Shown in pieces: positions 1-11,560 of a stretch of DNA of 64,000 bases. The stretch is from contig CAMTDV010000013.1 of assembly GCA_947069175.1 (NCBI GenBank), forward strand, positions 16,197,412 to 16,261,411. Reading direction: 5' to 3'. Each line of letters begins with the position of its first letter. Position 1 is the stretch's first letter. The position numbers and the translations under genes were made by a program. The notes beneath the pieces were generated by a model. It saw only the letters and a program-made list of their open reading frames with translations, was not told the origin of the DNA and did no database searches. Source of the stretch: Scalesia atractyloides. Taxonomy: Eukaryota > Streptophyta > Magnoliopsida > Asterales > Asteraceae.

Positions 1-550
1 ATGCTCAAGTATTTACCTCTTACATTATAATTATTGATATGCTAAACTACACACTTAGGTGAATTTTTTGTTTTATTTATATCAATTTCAGCAAAAACAT
101 TTAACATCTCAGATCAAGTATGTAACATCACAGATCAAGTACTCGTGTGCTTCTAGAACTTGCAACACCACAAGCATATTGGTTATTACACATAAACTAA
201 TCCGAAACCGTTTATGCTCCTCCTATTCACTTTGGTCAGAACTAAGAGCATCCGCAGTAGAAAGAGCATTCGCAGTAGAGTTCTCTTAATTAAGCTTATA
301 ATTTAACTAAAAAAATACATGTATTTTAAGTGTCTCCAATCACATATGGATAATTTAACTAAAAAAACACATGTACTATACATAGCATACATGATACGAC
401 TAGGCCATAATTCCATTTACTCTACTTTATAACAGCACTATATTGAAAGACTAAAAAAGCAAATCAGTAACATTATCCATTAAATGTTACACATAACAAC
501 ACTATGACGTTTAAAAGATTAAAAAACAAATCAATGAGATTGTGCATGCT
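1..550. other. AT-rich 3' flank of the farnesyltransferase gene
   Basis: No gene seen. This is AT-rich sequence immediately downstream of the minus-strand farnesyltransferase stop codon, so part of it should be that gene's 3' UTR. Short imperfect direct repeats occur (for example around 300-370, a run beginning AATTTAACTAAAAAAA). I could not place a convincing polyadenylation site. Confidence 0.5.
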
Positions 551-3500
551 TCATAATGCTGGTGCATTGCTAAAGAACTCGTGCGCCTCGTTGTACTGGT
601 CCAAGACTATGTTGTAAAGAGGGTTAACTGGTTCCACGAGATTAGAATACGGGCCCAATAACGAGCCCGGTAAGGGTGCAGAATCAGCGTCTTTGGAGCG
701 ACTATACTGAGCGACAGATAGGCCACTAAGACAATAGCATGTGTGATAGTGGTCTCTGTTTTTCCCTGGTTTGTCTCTGAACCCTCCCTCCACCTATATT
801 GCCATTGACGGTTAGATACCTCAACAACAAATAATCTTGTTGGTCAAACCTAGTAACTTTAATATTCAACCTCAAATTGATGTGGATACTTTCATGAAAA
901 TAGTGCAAATGAGCCGAGCCGAGCCCGAACTCGACTAGGCTCGAGCTCAGTAACTTATGAGAGCTCAAGCTCAGCTCGGTTCGAGCTTTGCTTTCAAAGC
1001 TCGTCTCGGCTCGTTTGTTATCTATTAATTAATATACCAAAATAAAAATAATAGATTCGTTTAGGCTCGCGAGCTCGATAAGTGAAGCTCGACCTCGATT
1101 ACTAAACAAGCTTATTTTTTAGTTCAGGCTCTGGTCGTAAACAAGTTTACTAAGCTCAGCTCGGCTCGGTTCGTTTACTAGACACTAGACAACTTTAAAT
1201 AAGGGGTAAATGTTATTAAATATTAATAGAAACTAATATTACACTTAAGGCTCGATAAAGCTCGATGAGTTCTCATGTAAGGCTCGAGTTCGAGATTGAT
1301 AAACAAACGAGCTTTATTTTAGACTCAGGCTTGGCTCGTTTCAAGCATTTTCTCGAGCCGCTCGGCTCGTTTGCACCCGTAGATTTCACGTTAAGTTTGA
1401 AGTTGAAATATAGTTTGTTTGACCTCAAAATTTGAAGGTACCTGTGAGCACAAAAGGATATATTGCTGCAGGCCTGACTCTGAAAAAGAGGCACGGTTTC
1501 TGTATGCCTTCTAATTGGAATACTCGATTCATCGTCACTATGTTGTCCTGCACCTTCCTCCTGATCAGAAGAATCTTCATCATTGAGTGATTCAGATGAT
1601 GCAGAACCAGCGGCTGCTGCATGTAATTTTTGTATCAAAGCAGCAGCTCCACCTGGTCAACGGGTGTTAAACTATTAAAACTAAAAAGTCAACGAAACCA
1701 TTGAATGTATGCAACAAGAAAGTATTTTTAAAACCTGCCAGAAGGAATAGCAACCATCAACTAATTTATTTGTCCTTCCCTGAAAACCACCTTCAACTCC
1801 TTGTCGGAAAACCAACCAATCCTAGTTCAAAAAAAGGTTTTATCAGATATGTTTCGATAATGGTACTTAAGTTGATGATGTGTGAGATCAGGTGGTCTTA
1901 CGGTTAAACTAGCCACGTTCAAACGGTTAGCCTCGTTGATCAAAATCATTGTGGCCAAACCGCAAAAGGTGTACCTATTAATAAATGAGTAGAGTGTGAG
2001 GATTTCATAAAGCATACACTATAACTTGAATAAATATATATATTATCCGTGGTTAAAATAGAAACATACCCACCATGAGCTTCTGACCCGGTTCACCAGC
2101 TAGTCCACCTTCATAAGTCTGACAGCTGCATGAACGGTAATTGTCAGTAAAGCTTGTTAATCCTAAACATTACCTAAAAAGTAAAATGCCATTTTCGTCC
2201 CTGAGGTTTGGTCAGTTTTGCGACTTTCGTCCAAATATTGCCATTTTCATCCGGCTCGTTATCTCCATCCATTTTTCTCTGTTAAGTCAGGGGTATTTTT
2301 GTCCTTTTTTGTTAACTTAAAGGGCAATTCGGTCTTTTTCACTTTATGTACAAGCATTTAGCATAATGTACAAGTATTCACTTAAAGGGCAATTTGGTCT
2401 TTTTCACTTTATGTATGAAAATACCCCTGACTTAACGAAACAAATAACCTTTTGGACCCAGATGCGAATAAACAAACCTTTGGTCAAAAGTTGCAAAACT
2501 GGCCAAATCTCAGGGACGAAAATGCCGTTTTACCCTTACCTAAAAAACTAAAGAATATATATAAAAGTGTATATTTAGCACAAACAAGTTCCATATTAGC
2601 CCGGTTGTTATATCAAGATATAGGTCATTTCCGGTGCAGGAACACTTTTATTGCAATTACCACTTATCAATCACTAATTGATATTCTAGAAGATCATCTA
2701 ACAAAAGGTAAAACAATTTCTCCTTAACTAATGCAATCAGCTAAACGATTTAAAATCAAGTTGAGCAGGACCAACCTTACGATGTAATTTCCCACACCTT
2801 GAACAAGTTCTTCATCTAAAACATTTAGAACACTTGCAACCTGACAGCAAGTATTAGTTAAAAATCATCATCATCATCTTTGAAACAAAGTTGTGTTATT
2901 ACAAGTTCTAACAGTTGGTTAAAATTTTGATGCATTAAATTTAAATATATATATATATAAAGCTAGATCATTGCTAACTTACAGAAATGGCAGTGTAACA
3001 AGCACGAACATCTACTTCCCCACCATCATGCATACTAAATAAAATTATATAAGTTAAAAATTGAAATAAAATAAATCTAAAATAACTTGTGTTATTTTGC
3101 CACACCTGATTCCACCACTCGCATGTTTCATTCTTCGCAAAAATGAGTAGATCTTGGCTCTGAAAATAAATGCAGTAAGCAGATTGTGTGAAATGCCATG
3201 AATTTTTTTTTTTTTACAAAGTAGGAAAAAAACTTCATTATATTCGGTACATGATCAAAAAGCAAAGAAGGTTCATCTTATAAGGGATGGAGGGAACAAC
3301 TAATTCCAGCATAACACGAAAAAAAAATAACCTGTTAATTGATGCCAAAGATTTTTGGCCTCCTATAGTGATAAGTGTATTTACAGCAGCATAAGTTGTT
3401 GCAAGATGCGGCATCTGACATTAATCGCAGATGTTAGCAGCTTTTGAAAAAATATTAACTCAAAATGTTTCTATTATACACCATGCACCTACAATAATTG

Positions 3501-6500
3501 TTACCATAAAGAAGCTACAATCAAGAAACGGCCCTTTGGGATAAATTTTAGCCTTTTGAAGACAGGCAAATTGATAATCTACATCAGACAATCGTTTTAC
3601 TTCAATCTAGTATCCAAGATGGATATAATAGATTTTATATATTAATTAGTTAATAATTAATAATTGTAGCTGAAAGTCACTTGCCTGCCCAGGTCCTCCA
3701 CCATATCCACCTTGTTGATCCTGAGAGAATTATGAGACAACATTTTGCGATTAAAAAAGTTATACGATTCCAAGAGGATAAATTATAAAAAGGTAATCAA
3801 AACTCAGGTTGCAAACAAATATGCACAGTTAAATGGCCAACCTGACACCGACTTAGAAAATCGATAGTGTTATTCTCCAAAGCAATATCAACAGATTCTC
3901 CCAGTAAAGCAATTGAATGAAAAATCCAATAGCAAATCCATGGCCGACTGGAAAGAAACAACGCTATGAATAAGTGACGGCATAAGAAATCATTCCTACA
4001 AGGCTACAACTAGTCAACAATAATGTTTAACTTGTCCGTGTATTGTGTGGGGGGAGTAATTCTCATTTAGGTTGGGATTTGATTTCTTTATTTTGCTTAA
4101 ATGCAAAATGAAAAAGAAAAATTAATTAATATTTATTAATAATTAATAACACCATTGAAATGAACAGTTGATTTTGTGGCGGTGAGGTCTGATTGGGCCT
4201 TTTTGGCGTGGCGACATGCTGATGTTGCTTTAAGTTGTACCTATTAGCGGATGTATATCCGTTTTATAGTTTATGTATATCTATGTATTTCTCATGTATA
4301 TCCGGTTTATATTTTATCCCTGAATTAGTTAGGAATTATCCCTAAATTAGTTAGGAATTAGTTAGGTTCTTGTATTATATATTGTTCTCTTCTTCATCAA
4401 TAGAAAGCAAGGAATTCAGATTCAATTATATGGTATCAGAGCCTACTGCTCTGACCTAAAACAAATCCGCAGCAGCCCCTGTCCACGGACCCTGCAGCCG
4501 ATTCTTTTTCCTTCTTTTTGTTCATCTCAGCAGCCCCTGTCCACGGACCCTGCTTCTCTTTGTTCATCTCAGCAGCCGATTCTTTTTTCCTTCTTTTTGT
4601 TCATCTCGATGTCAGACAAACCAGAATCCTCCAAGCACACTGACAGCCTTCACCCTGCTTATTCGGTGACTAACATCCAGCACAAAGTTCGTGTTTTGGA
4701 TGGTTCCAAAGTCACCTATGCATCATGGGTCAAGCTGTTCACCCTGCATGCACGCGGTTACGAGGTGCTACACCACATTGATGGCACTGAACCGCCTGCC
4801 AAAACAGATCCGGACTACGTCAACTGGGCCAAAATTGACTCTCTTGTGCTTCAGTGGATCTATGGGACACTTTCAGATGACCTGCTGGCACGTATTCTTG
4901 ATGAGGAAACAACAGCTTATGGCGCATGGACCCGGATTCGGAAAATCTTTCTGAACAACAAGGGTGCCCGTGCAGCAGCCCTTGAAACAGAGTTTGTCAA
5001 TCTTACCTTGCGCTCCATGCCCAGCCTCCAAGACTACTGTCAGCGTCTTAAGTATCTCGCTGACCAACTGAAAGCTGTTGAACAACCAGTCACAGAAGAT
5101 CGCCTTGTCCTGCAGCTGGTTCGAGGCTTACCACCGGAATTCGATGTTCAAGCCTCTATCATCAATAACACCCTTCCCTCATGGGAAGATGCCTGCGACA
5201 TGCTCGACTCAGATCTGCGTCGCCAACCATCCATTCAGTCACCCAATTCCCGGGTCCGCCCCTACACCCTTAAAAATGTCCTTTACACCCCAAATATTAT
5301 CCGAAACCTTGTTTCAGTTCGTAAATTCACTACTGACAATATGGTTTCCATGTCTTTTGACCCTTTTGGCTTTTCTGTGAAGGACTACAAGAATGGAACG
5401 CTCCTGAGCCGCCACAATAGTACCGGCCCACTGTACTCCTTCAACACCAAAACCAACAAACCTGCTTCTGCTTTGCTTACTTCTTCGCTCTCTACTGTTT
5501 GGCATGATCGCCTTGGCCATCCTGGCAATTTTATTATGGATTTCTTAGTTTCTCGTAATTTAATTTCTTGTAATAAATCTAAGAACAATTTCTTTTGCAA
5601 CTCTTGTCAAATTGCTAAACATAAGCGTTTACCATTTCATGATTCTGATTCCGTTACTTTTCAACCTTTTGACATCATACATTGTGACTTGTGGACTTCA
5701 CCTATACCTAGCAACACAGGTTACAAATATTACATGGTCCTCATTGACGACCACACCCAATTTGTTTGGGCTTATCCACTCAAATATAAATCCGAAACCT
5801 TCACCAAATTTACTCAATTTCACCGCCTTGTCCAAACCCAATTTAATAAATATATTAAAACTTTTCAGTGTGACGTGGGTGGTGAGTTTGATAATTCCAA
5901 ATTTCAATCATTCGCTGTCACTCACGGCCTTCAATTTCGATTTTCATGTCCCCAAACTTCACAACAAAATGGTAAGGCGGAACGTATGATCCGACGAATT
6001 AATGACATCATTATGTCCCTCCTTACCCATGCTTCCCTACCTTCCCATTTCTGGGTTGAAGCACTTCACACTGCCGTCTATTTACATAACATTCTTCCTA
6101 CCAAACTCCATAACTTTCTAACCCCCACATACAAACTCTATCACCGGCATCCCACCTACACTCACCTTCGCACCTTCGGGTGTGCTTGTTTTCCAAATCA
6201 CAATGCCACTCGACCCCACAAACTAGCCCGCCGTTCTACACCATGCATCTTTCTCGGATATCCAATGAATTATCGTGGATACCGATGCTTAGACCCCTCA
6301 ACTGGACGTGTCTATTTATCACGTCACGTCAATCCACTTTTCCTTTCTCTACCCCACCTACACCTCATACCACCCCAAGCTCCCACCCTGATTCGGAACC
6401 TTCACCCATGAGTACCCCGTTTCATTTCACCTCCTCTCCTCCCACAACCGACACCACTACTACTTCCAAACCATCTAAACCACCCATAACCCACACCTAC

Positions 6501-9500
6501 AGCCGACGAAACAAGTCTGACCCAGCAACATCCAGACCCATTTTTTTTCCAGCCCATGCTTCCACACCCACCCCCACCCCCACCCCCACGGTCTCACAGC
6601 CACATTCCCCACCCCTTACCCACACTTACAGCCGCAGAAACAGGTCTGACTCTACTGCATCCAGACCTGTTTTCTTCCCAGAACATGCACATACCACCCT
6701 AGCTCCGTCACAATCTAACCTGACACCGCCACCCTCTACCCACCCTATGCAGACCCGGTCTAAAACGGGTTCCCTACCCTCAACAGATCCCACCCTCTTA
6801 GCCACCTCCGAGCATAATATTTCCCCACTACCCAAATCCCACACCCAGGCCTTGACCGACCAGAACTGGCACTCGGCTATGACCGACGAATACCAGGCAT
6901 TAATAGCTAATAATACATGGGAGCTTGTGCCAAGACCTGCAGATGCTCATATTATCAGATGTATGTGGCTATTTCGCCACAAATACCATGCCAATGGTAC
7001 ATTACAGCGCTACAAAGCGCGTTTGGTTGTAAATGGCAAATCTCAACAGGTGGGTGTTGATTGTGACGAGACATTCAGCCCAGTGGTTAAGCCCACTACG
7101 ATTCGTACCGTCCTCAGTTTAGCAACTTCACGTTCTTGGCCCATTCATCAACCGAACGCTTTCCTACACGGGGACCTTAATGAAACTGTTTACATGTTTC
7201 AGCCACCTGGGTTTGTTGACAGTAAAAATCCAAAGCATGTTTGTCGACTTCAAAAGTCTTTATATGGGCTAAAACAAGCTCCACGTGCGTGGTACCTCAG
7301 ATTTGCTACCTATATACAAAAGTGTGGTTTTCGATCTACCACGAGTGATACTTCTTTATTCGTCTACAAACAGGGTGATCAAATGGCATATTTACTTCTC
7401 TATGTAGACGACATCATCTTGACAGCCTCCAATCCGACACTTTTGCAGCACTTCATTGCCACTCTTTCCAGGGAATTTGCCATGTCTGATCTCGGACCAC
7501 TACATCACTTTCTCGGGATTATGGTAACCCGACGAAATGGTGGCCTGTTCTTATCTCAGACCACATATGCAGCAGAGATCTTAGCTCGGGCTAAAATGGA
7601 AAATTGTAAACCATGTGCCACACCTACTGACACTAATTCTAAACTAAGTGCAACTGCTGGAGAACCCTTCTCAGATGGTGCCTTATATCGTAGCCTTGCT
7701 GGTGCACTGCAGTATTTAACCTTCACACGACCTGATATATCATATGCAGTGCAACAACTATGTTTATTTATGCACTCCCCTCGAGATCCTCATTTCCAGT
7801 TCATGAAACGGCTCCTTCGATACATCAAGGGTACACTAGACTATGGAATCTCTATTTTACCATCCAAATCAGCTCATATCACAGCCTATTCTGATGCGGA
7901 TTGGGGAGGCTGCCCTGATACACGACGGTCTACTTCAGGTTACTGTGTCTTCCTCGGTGATAATCTGGTTTCTTGGTCCTCAAAACGTCAGGCGATTATC
8001 TCACGTTCCAGTGCCGAGGCTGAATACAGAGGTGTGGCCAACACTGTTGCAGAAACAACATGGCTCAGAAACCTGCTTCTCGAACTCCATCTTCCGATTA
8101 CCCGGGCCGCAGTTGTCTACTGTGACAATATCTCTGCTGTCTACTTATCTCAGAATCCGGTCCAACATCAACGATCCAAGCATATCGAGATTGACATTCA
8201 TTTTGTTCGCGAGAAGGTTCGTATGGGTTCTGTCAAAGTTCTTCATGTTCCAGCAGACTATCAATACGCTGACATATTCACCAAGGGTCTTCCACGCCAG
8301 TTGTGTTTCAACGATTTTGGTCCAGTCTATGCATCGGAAGACCTACTGCTACGACTGCGGGGGCGTATTAGCGGATGTATATCCGTTTTATAGTTTATGT
8401 ATATCTATGTATTTCTTATGTATATCCGGTTTAAATTTTATCCCTGAATTAGTTAGGAATTATCCCTAAATTAGTTAGGAATTAGTTAGGTTCTTGTATT
8501 ATATATTGTTCTCTTCTTCATCAATAGAAAGCAAGGAATTCAGATTCAATTATAGTACCAATATATGTGTATGGATATGTGTAAATTGGGTCAACTCGAA
8601 AACCTGTCTGACCCAAAAAACAAAAATGGGTCACCTGATTCCAGTAATACGAATTCTGGTGGAACCAAACTTTTGTTCGGGTCACCTAATTTCAGGTTAG
8701 GGTACTAATGTGTGCCTTTTTCAACAAATTGATGTGTGCCTTTTTCAACAAACCCATGAAATCCATGCAAGATTCAACCGCCTGCACGTTTTCCTTCTTT
8801 ATTTGCAATTGCTATATAATATTGTTTATGTTATTTCCATTTAGTTAGCATAGTGGGTTAGTGGTGACTCCATCATGCACGTACTGTTAGTTTACCCATG
8901 GGTCTCCCTGGAAGCAGCCTCTCTATTCCTACGGGGTAGAGGTAAAGCTGTCTACATCTTACCCTCCTTAGACCCTACCTTAGCTTTGCTATTGGTGGGA
9001 TTTACCGAGTATGATGATGATGATATTCCACTTTGTTTTGTAAGCCTATAAAAGGCTATGTTATTTCAACATGAAAGGTATATTAGTCTTGAAATTCTCT
9101 CTAATATTCTTCTAGTTTCCATATATTTTCTTTGGAGCTTGGCCCACTCAACGGGTTATTTATTACAAATCCGATCGGTTCGTAACAGGTACTTTCAAGC
9201 CTCACCCAAACCGGAAATAGAAACTCATTAAAAATAATTTAAGCAATAATTATAGATAGGCTTCAAGTCTTTTAGATAACATTATCAAATAACCTGAACA
9301 AGAATTATATAATTTTAAGTAAAGCTCAAAATTTTGACCAACTGCGTGCTAAAGTGTGAAAATTGGGCTAATCTTGTGATAAAATGTGCCAATTAGGTAA
9401 ATTATTTTAATAAAGGGTGAAAAGTTGGCCAAATCGTGTGGTTGTTGTGGTTCCACTCGGTAATCAAATGGCCAAAAGAAATAAGACGAGAATCCAGAAA

Positions 9501-10783
9501 GAAATATGGATAGATAATTAGATTCTAATAGTTTTCATTCATATCTCCGCACATAAACATTTTGCCTTTTTATAGGCTTACAACTGAATGAAAATAAAAC
9601 ATGGACTTAATGGTTAAACCCCACTAATCATATTACTACTTGTAAAAGGAACATACAAAACATGAACTATAATAGAAATCGTGGGTTGTATGAACATGGA
9701 GTAGTGGGCACATATCAGTGGTAAAGCTCTAGATATTGATCAAATCTTGTGATAGAGCTCTTACAATTTTTCGAATAAAGCTAGATAAATACAGAAATAG
9801 AGCAAGAAAACTTTGTCAAATCTAGAGATAAAGCTTAAAAACTTGTCCATATCTTGTTAGCATTCTACGTCTCACCACTAATTCAATTAGCTCGCGCTCA
9901 ATGGATTGATTACTTGGCATCAACTAACTTAACCGCTGGAAACTAACTTAATCCATTGTTAATCTTAGTTAGTTAGTTTACTTGTTAGACTCTAGTTACG
10001 AACAAAACCTATTTGTACCTTAATATAAATAACAAAAAATCAAACTGTTCATCGAATCCATTTTCTCCTCTGATCAAATTTACAAATCACGCGAAAGAAT
10101 ACACGGTAAAGAAACCATGAAATTGTGCACTCAAAGTTAACTTCTAACAATTGATAATGAATACAAAATATTACAATACATTTACAATTATGCAGTACAA
10201 ATCACTGTCAGTTGTAAAAATATAAATGCATCACTGAAATTACATCCTTACAAGATCTTATTAGATACATTAATCGAACCCTAAACGTAAATTCTAAACC
10301 CATCGGTGTGACGAGCCGGTTCAAACATTCGGAATGAGTTCAATTAGAGTCAGTTTCTTACGTTTCGTAAGTTAAAGATGTATTAGTATTTGATCTGCAT
10401 CTCAAGTATCAATTCAATCGAAACAAGATACATACTTATTTACATATATAGAGAGAGAAAGAAACACATACTTGGCATCCAATACGGAAAACGAAGGACC
10501 GAGATGCCGAAGACCTTTCACGAGGTACTCCATGTGACTATCCCGTAACCTTCACGCAAACCAAATCCTTTCATAAAAGAATTGACCAAAACAGTTGAAT
10601 CGGGTGCAAAGAGTGTTAGGGTTTTGAGTGGGCTTACATGGCTGCTTGTGAATTGGGGGGAATGTTATACAGCAACTGATATATATGAAATACTTGGCTT
10701 TCAAGTGCCCACTGCTCTTTCTGGCTTATTGTAGGCTCCCACTCAGCCACCACCGCCGCCGATGATGATGCAGAAGACTCCAT
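551..10783 (-). CDS. FTB: Protein farnesyltransferase subunit beta, 13 exons
   Basis: Catalytic beta subunit of the cytosolic zinc enzyme that, with the shared alpha subunit, attaches farnesyl to the cysteine of C-terminal CaaX motifs; the Arabidopsis counterpart is ERA1, an ABA-signalling locus. Exons on the minus strand, 5' to 3': 10783-10638, 10549-10472, 3947-3842, 3720-3685, 3414-3332, 3159-3106, 3034-2983, 2840-2776, 2125-2070, 1974-1902, 1821-1735, 1652-1442, 793-551, about 430 codons, the usual plant length. Visible motifs: NRPW (exons 2/3), GGYGGGPGQ, FLRRMK, DVRACYTAIS, YTFCGLA, VDGCYSFWQ (zinc-binding Asp and Cys) and YHTCYCLSGLSVAQ (zinc-binding His). Exon 12 encodes the acidic insert typical of plant FTB. 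The intron after exon 4 has a GC donor (CAG/GCAAGT). One base appears missing in exon 9 (about 2087), at the start of exon 12 (about 1652) and late in exon 12 (about 1473); read literally, the frame breaks. The start is the first ATG ahead of the conserved region. Confidence 0.93.
903..1376. mobile_element. Inverted-repeat element made of GAGCTC/GGCTCG motifs
   Basis: Lies in intron 12 of the farnesyltransferase gene. The ends are inverted copies: GTGCAAATGAGCCGAGCC at the left, and the reverse complement of GTGCAAACGAGCCGAGC at the right. The interior is packed with palindromic or near-palindromic hexamers (GAGCTC, GCTCGA, GGCTCG) on both strands. No ORF for a transposase. I read it as a non-autonomous terminal-inverted-repeat element. 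I could not find a clean target duplication. Confidence 0.55.
2181..2535. mobile_element. MITE with long TIRs and 11-bp target duplication
   Basis: Sits in intron 8 of the farnesyltransferase gene. The left end (GTAAAATGCCATTTTCGTCC onward) is matched by the reverse complement of the right end (GGGTAAAACGGCATTTTCGT onward) over roughly 55 bp. The 11-bp sequence TTACCTAAAAA flanks both sides (2170-2180 and 2536-2546). The inner part has a further duplicated stretch (AAAGGGCAATTTGGTC-like, twice). TSD length and TIR form fit a Mutator-type MITE. No coding capacity. Confidence 0.8.
4242..4430 (+). repeat. 5' LTR of the copia element
   Basis: 189 bp, beginning TATTAGCGG and ending CAATTATA, so it lacks the usual TG...CA ends. 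The boundaries are fixed by the GTACC duplication outside and by the primer binding site starting at the next base. It contains ATGTATATC-type and TAGTTAGGAATTA repeats. Confidence 0.9.
4431..4442 (+). promoter_or_regulatory. Primer binding site (initiator tRNA-Met)
   Basis: TGGTATCAGAGC, complementary to the 3' end of initiator tRNA-Met, starts with no spacer after the LTR. An untranslated leader follows with a tandem partial duplication of a CAGCAGCCCCTGTCCACGG-type segment (about 4470-4605). Confidence 0.85.
4609..6411 (+). pseudogene. Copia gag plus integrase ORF, internally deleted
   Basis: I take the start as the ATG at 4609 (MSDKPESSKH); an in-frame ATG at 4597 precedes it. Residues 1-210 or so are a UBN2-type Gag. 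The zinc knuckle and aspartic protease expected next are absent: near 5250 the reading jumps from Gag into the segment before GAG-pre-integrase (YTLKNVLYTPNI). Then come GAG-pre-integrase (WHDRLGHPG, C-x2-C) and an integrase core with Asp in HCDLW, Asp in QCDVGGEF and Glu in NGKAERM. From about 6330 the natural frame continues in the next ORF, so the last 25 or so residues here are off-frame. Non-functional as a complete polyprotein. Confidence 0.88.
6333..8393 (+). pseudogene. Copia reverse transcriptase and RNase H
   Basis: Continues the polyprotein in a shifted frame. A Ser/Thr/Pro-rich linker carries two copies of a THTYSRRN-type repeat. The reverse transcriptase domain begins around NWHSAMTDEY, with LYGLKQAPRAWY and the catalytic YVDD. 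RNase H shows SDADWGGCPDTRRST and SSAEAEYR. The N-terminal RT motif reads QPNAFLHG where copia elements usually have an Asp-containing VKNAFLHG, which may cost a catalytic acid. The ORF runs into the 3' LTR. It is separated from the gag/integrase ORF by a single-base-type frameshift. Confidence 0.87.
8366..8554 (+). repeat. 3' LTR of the copia element
   Basis: 189 bp, matching the 5' LTR except two visible substitutions (CTCATG/CTTATG and TTTATAT/TTTAAAT). Preceded by a G-rich purine tract and followed by the GTACC duplication. Confidence 0.9.
8846..9030 (+). mobile_element. SINE with (ATG)n-type tail
   Basis: tRNA-like head with an A-box-like TAGTGGGTTAGTGG, then a conserved body (CTCTCTATTCCTACGGGG, CATCTTACCCTCC, TATTGGTGGGATTTACC) ending in a GATGATGAT simple repeat. 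A diverged copy of the body is at about 58875-58990. The body resembles the TS-type SINE of other plants. It lies inside FTB intron 2. Confidence 0.65.
9031..10471. other. Rest of FTB intron 2, no gene
   Basis: AT-rich intron sequence between the SINE and exon 2 of the farnesyltransferase gene. No ORF, RNA gene or repeat boundary that I can support. There are short repeated phrases about 9340-9440 and 9720-9850. Confidence 0.6.
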
Positions 10784-11560
10784 AGTTGTCGTCCGACGCG
10801 CTCTCGTTTTTTTTTTTCCGGTTGTTTACTACTCGACAAATAAATATAAAACTTCTTAATTATATATTCTACTCAATTAAAATTTAAATTTACATATTTT
10901 CCTTCCCTTAACTAATAAAATTATAAATTTACCCATTTTAATTTATTTTATTTAAAATAAATTATATATTAACTACTTTACCCTTAACTTCACTAAAATT
11001 TAAAAAGTTACATATTTATCTATTTTTACTAGATTTTATATTTTCGAAAAACTGCATACATGCATATATATGCACACAAATATAAAGATATAAATACATA
11101 TACAATCGATCAAAATCTAAAGATTAAAAACAAATTTATGTATACACTCTTTATCAGATACAGAGACTAAAACACGAAATCATCATTTAGAACAATGAAC
11201 AGATTAAAACCATGAACACATTAGCTTGTATATCTATCAAATCTGCTTGAACAGTTAAACATACAAATTAAAAACAATTATTAAATCAAAATCATGTGAA
11301 TTTAACAACATACAAGCTCAAACTACTAACTAAATTGTATTTAAAACTCATCCGATAGCTTCCTCAAACAGATCTGAAGAAAAAGAATCAATACAGGTGT
11401 TGCCGGCCATCAACTTAAAGGACTCGCACCAGACTAAAATATCGTCAGCCGCCAATTGAAACGTCGCCGGCTAAGAGAGACGTAAGAGAGAAAGAGAGAG
11501 AGTCACGTTCGTTTGGGTATTTTGAAGCTCGAACTCCCTATGTGAAGGTAATAAGTTACT
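10784..11560 (-). promoter_or_regulatory. Upstream region of the farnesyltransferase gene
   Basis: Lies directly 5' of the FTB start codon (minus strand). A pyrimidine-rich and T/A-rich stretch follows the start codon outward, with no exon. The core promoter must be here or just beyond, but I cannot fix a TATA box or start site. A purine-rich GAGAGA run occurs at 11485-11503. Confidence 0.4.

Larger units (their letters stand above)
4242..8554 (+). mobile_element. Ty1-copia LTR retrotransposon in FTB intron 2
   Basis: A 4.3-kb element, opposite in orientation to the host gene. Two 189-bp LTRs, an initiator-Met primer site directly after the 5' LTR, gag/integrase and RT/RNase H coding regions in copia order, and a purine tract (8356-8363) before the 3' LTR. 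GTACC flanks both sides (4237-4241 and 8555-8559). The two LTRs differ at only two bases that I can see, suggesting a recent insertion. The zinc knuckle and protease coding region is missing and the frame shifts near 6330, so this copy cannot supply its own full Gag-Pol. Short LTRs suggest an Ale-like lineage, but that is only a guess. Confidence 0.95.

Noticed and set aside
4237..4241. GTACC is the target duplication of both the copia element and the solo LTR
   Set aside because: The elements use different integrases and sit far apart; a shared pentamer is expected by chance now and then.
7843..8469. 208-codon plus-strand ORF
   Set aside because: It is an alternative frame of the copia RNase H region and 3' LTR.
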